This document shows positions 57,298-64,000 of a stretch of 64,000 bases of DNA, one piece after another (the stretch's first letter is position 1; each line of letters begins with the position of its first letter). The stretch lies in contig JAEPQD010000001.1 in the NCBI GenBank assembly GCA_017642695.1, positions 186,001 through 250,000 of the forward strand. Direction: 5' to 3'. The translations under genes were made by a program, and so were the position numbers. Source of the stretch: Parvibaculum sp. GTDB taxonomy: Bacteria > Pseudomonadota > Alphaproteobacteria > Parvibaculales > Parvibaculaceae. A model generated the notes under the pieces. That model was not told where the DNA came from. It worked only from the letters and a program-made list of their open reading frames with translations, and ran no database searches.

Positions 57298-57501
57298 GTG
57301 GATAGCGAGACGACCTATTCGCTGGTGAGAACCTGGTTCGGAACGGGCGGACTGATCCTCATGGTGGTGCTCTTCGCCGTCGTGCTGGCTTATGCCCTCT
57401 GGCCCTCGAACAAGAAGAAATTCGACCGCATGGCGAAGCTGCCTCTTGAGGACAAGGAACCCGGGGACAGCGGAAAGAAGGACACGGAGACCGGAGAATG
57501 A
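57298..57501 (+). CDS. ccoQ: cbb3-type oxidase small subunit CcoQ
   Basis: A 67-residue single-helix protein (LILMVVLFAVVLAYALWPSNKKKF) that stabilises the cbb3 complex in known species. The start is GTG at 57298 with TAGGAG seven bases upstream; there is no ATG suited to the length. The stop overlaps ccoP by four bases. Confidence 0.92.
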   Translation: MDSETTYSLVRTWFGTGGLILMVVLFAVVLAYALWPSNKKKFDRMAKLPLEDKEPGDSGKKDTETGE

Positions 57502-58379
57502 GCGAGAAGCACAAGGACGAGGTGACCGGCGTCGAGACGACCGGCCATAGCTGGGACGGCATCCGCGAACTCAACAATCCGTTGCCCAAGTGGTGGATCT
57601 ACACCTTCTATGCGACCTGCATCTGGGCCGCCGTCTACTGGGTGGTGATGCCGGCCTGGCCCTATCTTTCGCTCGACGGCTGGACCTACACCAAGGGTGT
57701 GATCGGCTATGAGCAGCGCGACGTCGTAACGGGCGAGATAGAGGCCATCGCCGCAGGCCGCGCCGACACGATGCAGAAGATTGCAACGACACCGCTTCCG
57801 GAGATCGCCGCCGATCCCGGCCTCATGGAAGTCGCGCTCGGCGCCGGCCGGGCCGCCTTCGGCGACAACTGCGCGCCTTGCCACGGTTCCGGTGCGCAGG
57901 GGTCGAAGGGCTTTCCAAACCTCAATGATGACGAATGGCTCTGGGGCGGAACGCTCGACGACATTCACACGACGCTCCAGCACGGTATCCGTTGGGACGC
58001 CGACGACAACACCCGCTTCAACATCATGATGGCCTATGGCCGCGACGGCATTCTGAGCCGCGCCGAAGTGTCGGATGTCGCCGAATATGTCCTGTCGCTG
58101 TCGGGTGGCAGTGAAAACGCCGACGCGGTCTCCCGAGGCGCGGATATTTTCCAGAGCCAGTGCGTCGCCTGTCACGGTGAAGCCGGCAAGGGCAATCAGG
58201 AACTCGGCGCCCCCGACCTGACAGATGCCATCTGGCTCTATGGCGGCGACAAGACGGACATCGTCGAAACCGTGTCAAACGGACGCAGCGGCGTCATGCC
58301 AGCTTGGGGCGAACGCCTTGATGAGGGCACCATCAAGGCACTGACGCTCTACGTGTACACACTGGGCGGCGGCCAGTAG
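57498..58379 (+). CDS. ccoP: cbb3-type cytochrome c oxidase subunit III (di-haem c)
   Basis: A 293-residue di-haem cytochrome c. The N-terminal WDGIRELNNPLPKWW block and a single helix (TFYATCIWAAVYWVV) anchor it. Two haem sites follow: CAPCHGSG (about residue 127) and CVACHGEAG (about 220), each with a downstream Met. It accepts electrons from cytochrome bc1 or soluble cytochrome c. It overlaps ccoQ and is followed by a strong hairpin. Confidence 0.96.
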   Translation: MSEKHKDEVTGVETTGHSWDGIRELNNPLPKWWIYTFYATCIWAAVYWVVMPAWPYLSLDGWTYTKGVIGYEQRDVVTGEIEAIAAGRADTMQKIATTPLPEIAADPGLMEVALGAGRAAFGDNCAPCHGSGAQGSKGFPNLNDDEWLWGGTLDDIHTTLQHGIRWDADDNTRFNIMMAYGRDGILSRAEVSDVAEYVLSLSGGSENADAVSRGADIFQSQCVACHGEAGKGNQELGAPDLTDAIWLYGGDKTDIVETVSNGRSGVMPAWGERLDEGTIKALTLYVYTLGGGQ

Positions 58380-58395
58380 GCACCTCGTCTGCTAT

Positions 58396-58430
58396 TTGGC
58401 GGGCGGGGTGCAACGCATCCCGCCCGCCAA
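58396..58430 (+). terminator. Hairpin terminator/attenuator between ccoP and ccoG
   Basis: A perfect 12-base-pair stem TTGGCGGGCGGG / CCCGCCCGCCAA with an 11-base loop, followed by TATTTT. It should reduce expression of ccoGHIS relative to ccoNOQP. Confidence 0.85.
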
Positions 58431-58446
58431 TATTTTGAGTACCTGA

Positions 58447-59982
58447 ATGACCGAGACCGTTACCAGCCTCGAACGTCTGGCGCAAGAAGCGGCGCAGACG
58501 GCGACGCACGGCAATACCGATCCACATGGCGATGAAGGCGAGCGCTACACCGCCGTCAATTCGGAAAAGAACCGGCCGCTTTATGCAAGCCGGATCAAGG
58601 TCTATCCCAAGCTCGTGCACGGCACTTTCCGCCGCCTCAAGTGGTTCGTGATGGTCGTGACGCTGGCAATCTACTATGTAACGCCCTGGCTGCGCTGGGA
58701 CCGGGGCCCCGGACTTCCCGACCAGGCCGTGCTGCTCGATTTCCCTTCACGGCGCTTCTATTTCTTCTTCCTCGAAATCTGGCCGCAGGAATTCTACTAC
58801 GTCACTGGCCTTCTGATCCTCGCCTCTCTTGGTCTCTTTCTGGTGACGAGCGTTGCGGGCCGCGTATGGTGCGGCTACGCCTGCCCGCAAACGGTCTGGA
58901 CGGATCTCTTTATCCACGTCGAACGTTTCATCGAAGGCGACCGGGCAAAGCGCATACGTCTCGACAAGTCTCCCTGGAGTGCAGGAAAGCTCGCCCGGAA
59001 GTTGGCGAAACATTTCGTATGGCTCCTGATCGCCGTGGCGACAGGTGGTGCCTGGGTCTTCTATTTCGCCGATGCGCCGACACTGGCAGGCGAACTTCTC
59101 TCCTTCGAGGCACCGGCCGCCGCCTATCTCTTCATCGGCCTGTTCACGGCGACGACCTATACGCTCGGCGGCATCGCCCGCGAACAGGTCTGCATCTACA
59201 TGTGCCCATGGCCGCGCATCCAGGGAGCGATGTTCGACGAGGATTCGCTTCTGGTCAGCTACAAGGAGGATCGTGGCGAGACGCGCGGACCGCACAAGAA
59301 GGGCACGAGCTGGGAAGGCCGGGGCGACTGTATCGACTGCGGACAATGCGTAGCCGCCTGCCCAATGGGCATCGACATCAGGGACGGCATGCAGCTCGAA
59401 TGCATCCAGTGTGCACTCTGCATCGATGCTTGCGACGAGATCATGGACCGCGTCGAACGCCCGCGCGGGCTTATTGCCTATGACACGTTCCGCAACCAGG
59501 AACGCCGCCGCACCGGCGAGAGCCCGCGTCTCGATATCGTGCGTCCTCGTACCATTCTCTATGCAGCCGCCCTCTTCCTCGTCATCACCATCATGCTTGT
59601 CGCGCTCGCCAACCGCTCGACACTCGATGTCAGCGTACTGGCCGACCGCAACCCCCTTTTCGTGACGCTTTCCGACGGTTCAATCCGGAATGGATATCAG
59701 GTCAAGATCGTCAACAAGGAGCATTCGGCGCGCACGTACCGGATCTCGCTCGAAGGGCTGGACGGCGCTATACTGACCCGGCCGGCGCTAAGCGGCGAAG
59801 ACGAAACAATCATCGCCGTGGAAGCAGACAAGCTTGCCAACGCACGCTTCTTCGTCAGTCTGCCGCCCGAACACCTGGACGCGCTCAGCGGCGGCGAAGC
59901 GGACATGGCCTTCGTCGTGACCGACATCGAGTCCGGCAAGATAGCGACCAGGACGACAAGTTTCCGTGGACCAAAACAATGA
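58447..59982 (+). CDS. ccoG: Cytochrome c oxidase accessory protein CcoG (FixG, ferredoxin-like)
   Basis: A 511-residue polytopic iron-sulfur protein. Two 4Fe-4S motifs are seen: CIDCGQCVAACPMG and CIQCALCIDACDE. Extra conserved Cys occur in GYACPQTVW and MCPWPRIQG. Five membrane helices surround these, and the C-terminal ~110 residues form a periplasmic Ig-like FixG_C domain. CcoG is a cupric reductase that helps supply copper to CcoN. It is coupled to ccoH by an ATGA overlap. Confidence 0.95.
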   Translation: MTETVTSLERLAQEAAQTATHGNTDPHGDEGERYTAVNSEKNRPLYASRIKVYPKLVHGTFRRLKWFVMVVTLAIYYVTPWLRWDRGPGLPDQAVLLDFPSRRFYFFFLEIWPQEFYYVTGLLILASLGLFLVTSVAGRVWCGYACPQTVWTDLFIHVERFIEGDRAKRIRLDKSPWSAGKLARKLAKHFVWLLIAVATGGAWVFYFADAPTLAGELLSFEAPAAAYLFIGLFTATTYTLGGIAREQVCIYMCPWPRIQGAMFDEDSLLVSYKEDRGETRGPHKKGTSWEGRGDCIDCGQCVAACPMGIDIRDGMQLECIQCALCIDACDEIMDRVERPRGLIAYDTFRNQERRRTGESPRLDIVRPRTILYAAALFLVITIMLVALANRSTLDVSVLADRNPLFVTLSDGSIRNGYQVKIVNKEHSARTYRISLEGLDGAILTRPALSGEDETIIAVEADKLANARFFVSLPPEHLDALSGGEADMAFVVTDIESGKIATRTTSFRGPKQ

Positions 59983-60530
59983 GCACCGGCGAAAGCGACT
60001 TCAAACCGTCCACCCGCTTCGGGAAGATCACCGGCCGCCGCGCACTGGGAGGCTTCGTGCTCTTCTTTGCCATTGTTTTCGGGGCAAATGGCCTGATGGT
60101 CTACCGGGCCCTGTCCACATTTGACGGCGTGGAAGTCGAAGGAGCTTATCAGAAGGGCCGCGCCTACAACCACGTGATCGAGCGCATGGAAGCGCAGAAG
60201 AAGCTCGGCTGGAGTGCGGGCATCGAAACGCGTGTACTCCCCGGACCGGAAACCGGAAAGGGACACAGCACCGTCCTCAGCGTGACATTTGCCGACGCCG
60301 AGGGACGGCCTGTTGAAGGTCTGTCGGTGCAGGGTACTTTCTGGCGTCCCGTCGTATCGGGCGAAGACAGTCGCACCATGCTGAGGGAAACCGCGCCGGG
60401 CACCTACGAAGGCCTCTTTTCCCTTGCCGGTACCGGCAACTGGCAGGTGCGTATCGCGGCAACCGGTCCCCGGGGCGAAACCTTTGTCGATGAAAAACGT
60501 GTTGTTACGCGTGCCTGGGGGAACACATGA
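59979..60530 (+). CDS. ccoH: cbb3 oxidase assembly protein CcoH (FixH)
   Basis: A 183-residue protein with one N-terminal membrane helix (GGFVLFFAIVFGANGLMVYRAL) and a periplasmic FixH domain (ETRVLPGPETGKGHSTVLSVTFADAEG, ending TGNWQVRIAATGPRGETF). It aids assembly of the cbb3 complex. It overlaps ccoG upstream and ccoI downstream by four bases each. Confidence 0.93.
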   Translation: MSTGESDFKPSTRFGKITGRRALGGFVLFFAIVFGANGLMVYRALSTFDGVEVEGAYQKGRAYNHVIERMEAQKKLGWSAGIETRVLPGPETGKGHSTVLSVTFADAEGRPVEGLSVQGTFWRPVVSGEDSRTMLRETAPGTYEGLFSLAGTGNWQVRIAATGPRGETFVDEKRVVTRAWGNT

Positions 60531-62734
60531 CCGAGGCCGCGGCAGCGGAAGAACGGCCGGGAATCGATCCTGATCTCTTCGTCCGCCGGGCGCAGGATGG
60601 GCAGGCCCGCCTCGATCTCGTCGTGGCCGGCATGCATTGCGCCGGCTGCCTGCGCAAGGTGGAAGGCGCGTTGAAGGATCTTTCAGGCGTTACCTATGCA
60701 CGCGCCAATCTTTCGACGAAGCGCGTCGCCGTGCGTTGGGACCCGTCGGCGCTGAGGGCTGAAGCCATCGTGCGGAAGCTCGCCGCGACGGGCTTCACCG
60801 CCGTTCCCTTCGATCCCAAACTTCTGGGTACGCTGGACGAACGCGAAGGCCGCGCACTACTGAGATCGCTCGGAGTTGCGGGCTTCGCCGCCGCAAACGT
60901 CATGCTGGTCTCTGTTTCCGTCTGGTCCGGCCTCGTGACCGACATGGACGAGACAACGCGCAGCTTCTTCCACTGGATATCCGCACTGATTGCGCTTCCG
61001 GCGATTGCCTATGCCGGACAACCCTTCTTCCGTTCAGCCTTGAAGGCGCTTCGCGCCGGAACGATGAACATGGACGTGCCGATCGCGCTCGCCGTCATCC
61101 TCGCAACGACGATGAGCCTCGTGCAGACGGTCGTTAACGCGCGCCACGTCTATTTCGACGCCAGCGTGACACTTCTGTTCTTCCTGCTGATCGGCCGTTA
61201 TCTCGACGTACAGGCCCGCGCAAAAGCATGTTCGGCGGCAGAGAACCTGCTTGGTCTGCGCGCCACGGCCGCGACACTACTGGCGCCCGACGGTACGCAG
61301 CGTTCCATCGCCGTGGAAAATCTCGAACCCGGCATGCGCGTCCTCGTTGTAGCGGGCGCGCGTATTCCCGCCGACGGCGAAGTGACAAGCGGAACGAGCG
61401 AGATCGATACCAGCCTTGTCACCGGCGAAAGCCTTCCCGAAACGGTCAGATCCGGAGCGCCGGTTTTCGCAGGTACGCTCAATCTCGGCGCCCCGCTCGT
61501 CGTTACGGTGACGAAGCGCGACGACGACTCGCTCCTCGCCGAGATTGTGCGCCTGATGGAATCGGCCGAACAGGGACGCGCCCGTTATGTGCGGATCGCC
61601 GATCGCGCGGCGCGAATCTATTCGCCCGCTGTCCACCTGATGGCACTGGCCACACTTGTCCTCTGGTTCGCGCTCGGCGCACATTGGGAAATCGCGCTGA
61701 CTCACGCCATCGCCGTCCTGATCATCACCTGCCCCTGTGCGCTTGGCCTTGCCGTGCCGGTGGTGCAGGTCGTTGCGACAGGACGGCTTACCCGGCAGGG
61801 CGTACTGGTAAAGGCGCCGGACGGCCTGGAACGACTGGCGCAAGCCGATACCATCGTCTTCGACAAGACCGGCACACTGACGCTGGGCCGCCCGCAGCTC
61901 GTCAACAAGGATGAACTCGACCACGCCGATCTCGCCCTGGGCGTCGCGCTCGCATCGTCAAGCCGCCACCCGCTTGCCGCGGCACTGGCAGCACATGGCG
62001 GCACGCTGACGCGCCCGGTCCTGAAGGAAGTCATTGAGGTGCCCGGCATGGGGCTCGAAGGCCGCCTCGGCGACGGCACGGTCCGCCTCGGCAACGCCGA
62101 TTTTACCGGAGCACCAACGAGTTCCTCGCATGCCGGCTCCGAGCTCTGGCTGAAGCGGGGCGATGCCGCCCCCACCTGCTTCCGTTTCGAGGACACGCCC
62201 CGCGATGATGCGAAGGAGACGATTGTGGCACTGCGCGCCCGCGGTTTCGCGGTAGAGCTTCTGTCAGGCGATCGTGAACCGGCTGTTCGCAAGCTCGCCG
62301 AAGAACTGGGCATAGAAGAGTGGCGCGCCGGCGCGCGGCCGGGGGCCAAGATCGAGCGGCTGGAAGAGCTCGCCGCTGAAGGTCGCAAGGTAGCCATGAT
62401 CGGCGACGGATTGAACGATGCACCTGCGCTCCGAGCGGCCCATGTGTCGCTCTCTCCAGCCGACGCGGCCGATGTGAGCCAGACAGCCGCAGATTTCATC
62501 TTCCAGGGTGCTTTGCTTGCCCCGGTTGTGGAAGCCGTGGACGTCGCCCGGAAGTCGCGACGGCTTGTCTTCGAGAATTTCGGCCTTGCCCTCGCCTACA
62601 ACGCTGTCGCCGTACCATTGGCGGTCGCGGGCTTCGTGACGCCGCTTATCGCTGCCATCGCCATGTCGAGTTCCTCGATCACGGTGACATTGAACTCGCT
62701 ACGGCTGAATCTCGCCGGAGTCGGGCGTCGATGA
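60527..62734 (+). CDS. ccoI: Copper-transporting P1B-type ATPase CcoI (FixI)
   Basis: A 735-residue ATPase. The N-terminal heavy-metal domain has GMHCAGC (Cys38 and Cys41). Helix six carries the CPC metal-transport motif in ITCPCALGLAVP; the phosphorylation site is FDKTGTLTLG, with TGES in the actuator domain and GDGLNDAPAL in the hinge. About eight membrane helices. It supplies copper needed for cbb3 oxidase, as its place in the ccoGHIS set shows. It overlaps ccoS by four bases. Confidence 0.95.
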   Translation: MTEAAAAEERPGIDPDLFVRRAQDGQARLDLVVAGMHCAGCLRKVEGALKDLSGVTYARANLSTKRVAVRWDPSALRAEAIVRKLAATGFTAVPFDPKLLGTLDEREGRALLRSLGVAGFAAANVMLVSVSVWSGLVTDMDETTRSFFHWISALIALPAIAYAGQPFFRSALKALRAGTMNMDVPIALAVILATTMSLVQTVVNARHVYFDASVTLLFFLLIGRYLDVQARAKACSAAENLLGLRATAATLLAPDGTQRSIAVENLEPGMRVLVVAGARIPADGEVTSGTSEIDTSLVTGESLPETVRSGAPVFAGTLNLGAPLVVTVTKRDDDSLLAEIVRLMESAEQGRARYVRIADRAARIYSPAVHLMALATLVLWFALGAHWEIALTHAIAVLIITCPCALGLAVPVVQVVATGRLTRQGVLVKAPDGLERLAQADTIVFDKTGTLTLGRPQLVNKDELDHADLALGVALASSSRHPLAAALAAHGGTLTRPVLKEVIEVPGMGLEGRLGDGTVRLGNADFTGAPTSSSHAGSELWLKRGDAAPTCFRFEDTPRDDAKETIVALRARGFAVELLSGDREPAVRKLAEELGIEEWRAGARPGAKIERLEELAAEGRKVAMIGDGLNDAPALRAAHVSLSPADAADVSQTAADFIFQGALLAPVVEAVDVARKSRRLVFENFGLALAYNAVAVPLAVAGFVTPLIAAIAMSSSSITVTLNSLRLNLAGVGRR

Positions 62735-62898
62735 ATATCCTGATCTTTCTGGTACCGGCCGCGTTGCTGCTTGGGCTTCTCGGTCTCATCGGCTTTCTGT
62801 GGTCTCTGAAGACCGGGCAGTATGATGATCTCGAAGGCGCGGCGGAGCGCATTCTCTTCGACGAGGACGAACCGGAGCAGGACGAGAAGCGGGATTAG
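62731..62898 (+). CDS. ccoS: cbb3 oxidase maturation protein CcoS (FixS)
   Basis: A 55-residue protein: one membrane helix (ILIFLVPAALLLGLLGLIGFLWSL) then QYDDLEGAAERILFDED, the CcoS signature, and an acidic tail. It is required for cofactor insertion into CcoN in known systems. The ATG overlaps the ccoI stop. Its 3' end overlaps the stop of the opposite-strand DUF2189 gene by four bases. Confidence 0.93.
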   Translation: MNILIFLVPAALLLGLLGLIGFLWSLKTGQYDDLEGAAERILFDEDEPEQDEKRD

Positions 62899-63731
62899 GC
62901 GTCCGCCACGAGCGCGCGCTGCGCATGCCAGGTCGCATGACCTAGCAGCGGAAAGATTACCGCCAGCCCCAGAAACCACGTCGCGATCCCGAAGGCCGTG
63001 AGCAAGGCGACGATCCATGCCCAGAGCAGCATGGTCCAGAAATTCTCACGCACCGCGCGAACGCTCGCGAGCACAGCCGTTACCGCATCGACATCCCGGG
63101 CGAGAAGAAGCGGTACGGAAATTGCCGACATCGCAAAGACGGCAAAGGCTATGATGCCGCCCGCTGCAGTGCCGATGACGAGGAGGGCAAGACCGCGCGG
63201 GCTGAGAAGCAGAAGCGGCGCGAATTCGGACAGAGGGGGAATACCGACAGGACCGAAGAAGAGCGCGAAAAGCCAGCCCGCGATCTGCAACCAGACGATC
63301 ATTGCCCCTGCGAGCATGGCGCCGACAAGCGCGAGCTGCGTCAGGTTGCGGCTCGAAACGAAGAGAACGTCGGCAAGCCGGACCGGTGCACCGTTTTCGA
63401 GACGGCGGCTCGCTTCGTAGAGGCCCACGGCGAGCAACGGTCCCAGCAGAAGGAAGCCGGCGGCAAAAACGGGCAGCAGCGCGCTCAAGCCGGAAAGGAA
63501 GAGAAAGCCGGCAAGCGAAAGCGAAACGGACAGGAAGACAAACCCATAGGCGAGGCTGATCGCGGGAACGGCGCGAAGATCCGCCCAGCCCGCTTCGAGC
63601 CAGCGCCAGGGCTCGTCCGCCCTGATGCGCCGGATGACCGGGGCCGCGCCATCCGCATGAACAACGGCCGAATTATCTGCCAAAACGCCCATCTCCTGCC
63701 CCTCCCAAGGCAGCTCAATGCTAGACCGCAT
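62895..63731 (-). CDS. DUF2189 polytopic membrane protein (second copy)
   Basis: A 278-residue DUF2189 family protein with about six membrane segments. It shares GPLLAVGLYEASRRLENG, MSAISVPLLLARDVDAVTAV and the end FPLLGHATWHAQRALV with the copy at 36583-37362. The N-terminal ~40 residues are extra. The start is uncertain: ATG at 63731, or 63692 (MGVLADNSAVV). Convergent with ccoS. In other alphaproteobacteria DUF2189 genes are often close to cco genes, but function is unproven. Confidence 0.85.
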   Translation of the reverse strand: MRSSIELPWEGQEMGVLADNSAVVHADGAAPVIRRIRADEPWRWLEAGWADLRAVPAISLAYGFVFLSVSLSLAGFLFLSGLSALLPVFAAGFLLLGPLLAVGLYEASRRLENGAPVRLADVLFVSSRNLTQLALVGAMLAGAMIVWLQIAGWLFALFFGPVGIPPLSEFAPLLLLSPRGLALLVIGTAAGGIIAFAVFAMSAISVPLLLARDVDAVTAVLASVRAVRENFWTMLLWAWIVALLTAFGIATWFLGLAVIFPLLGHATWHAQRALVADA

Positions 63732-63875
63732 AGCCCCCCGCGTCCATGTGGGATTGATGTACGGCCCGCTCGCAAAGACGTGACCTTGAAGTGAAAGGCA
63801 ATGGCGGGGCTTTCGACCTACATTCCTGACAAGGCCACACGGCGGGGCACGGAGAAGAAGAAAGGAGCCCGGATT

Positions 63876-64000
63876 TTGAAACGGTATGTTTTCCCGTTCA
63901 CTCTTGCGCTGATCGCTTTTGCGAGCATCGGCAGCGCAGGCGCCCAGACCTCCGGCAAGGAAGGTACGGCGGTCGCGATCTTCGCTGGCGGCTGCTTCTG
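63876..64000 (+). CDS. msrA: Exported peptide methionine sulfoxide reductase A, N-terminal part (cut by right edge)
   Basis: The first ~41 residues of a gene running off the window. A signal peptide is visible (FPFTLALIAFASIGSAGAQ, cut near AGA-Q). Then comes VAIFAGGCF, the start of the MsrA catalytic motif GGCFW, whose Cys reduces methionine-S-sulfoxide. A periplasmic MsrA protecting envelope proteins is inferred. The TTG at 63876 has AAAGGAG eight bases upstream; an in-frame ATG at 63801 would add 25 charged residues and bury the signal peptide. Confidence 0.85.
   Translation, partial: MKRYVFPFTLALIAFASIGSAGAQTSGKEGTAVAIFAGGCF

Overview
The window reads as chromosome from a GC-rich alphaproteobacterium with an aerobic, lipid- and aromatic-degrading lifestyle. 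The signs are a metX-metW pair, a PhaR-type polyhydroxybutyrate repressor divergent from phaA-phaB, a complete ccoNOQP-ccoGHIS block for cbb3 oxidase, and a cluster holding a P450, a Baeyer-Villiger-type monooxygenase, a flavin hydroxylase and a ring-cleavage dioxygenase. This mix resembles Parvibaculum and relatives, but the genus is an inference from gene content. I saw no rRNA or tRNA gene, insertion sequence, phage, CRISPR array or convincing pseudogene. Coding density is high and neighbouring genes commonly share ATGA stop/start overlaps.

Layout. 1-4.7 kb: end of metX, metW, a methyltransferase, gloB, a DUF985 cupin, a secreted NodB-type deacetylase and a Tat-exported DUF882 protein. 4.7-7.6 kb: phaB and phaA, with phaR divergent. 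7.6-14.8 kb: a PAS-GGDEF-EAL protein, a small conserved protein, then a leftward set of dienoyl-CoA reductase-like SDR, YeiH transporter, enoyl-CoA hydratase, small HTH protein and gamma-glutamyltransferase. 15-19 kb: an alpha/beta hydrolase and pabB-pabA-pabC for 4-aminobenzoate. 19-26.7 kb: DUF2817 peptidase-like protein, rpmF, SPOR protein, alanine dehydrogenase, NUDIX hydrolase, a DUF2061 protein, an orphan Phd/YefM-like antitoxin behind a Pho-box-like repeat, map, a GNAT protein and a glutathione transferase. 27-32 kb: a polyamine ABC importer (potD, potB, potC, potA) and a MerR-type regulator.

32-42.4 kb is the accessory catabolic region: thiolase, cytochrome P450, Baeyer-Villiger-type monooxygenase, a DUF2189 membrane protein, and an apparent operon of TetR regulator, extradiol dioxygenase, fumarylacetoacetate-hydrolase-family enzyme and MhpA-like hydroxylase. 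These would hydroxylate, cleave and hydrolyse an aromatic or cyclic compound and feed acyl-CoA chemistry. Several inverted repeats in this region look like operators. 42.4-54.7 kb is export: a TetR gene divergent from an RND adaptor/pump pair, a separate MMPL/RND-family transporter, and a HlyD-ABC-ABC2 exporter of the RbbA/YhhJ type.

54.8-62.9 kb carries the cbb3 oxidase structural genes (ccoNOQP) and maturation genes (ccoGHIS). It is followed by a second DUF2189 protein on the other strand and, at the right edge, the start of an exported methionine sulfoxide reductase, msrA. Strong hairpin terminators separate many of these units; two lie inside probable operons (after potD and after ccoP) and would make downstream genes less expressed than upstream ones.
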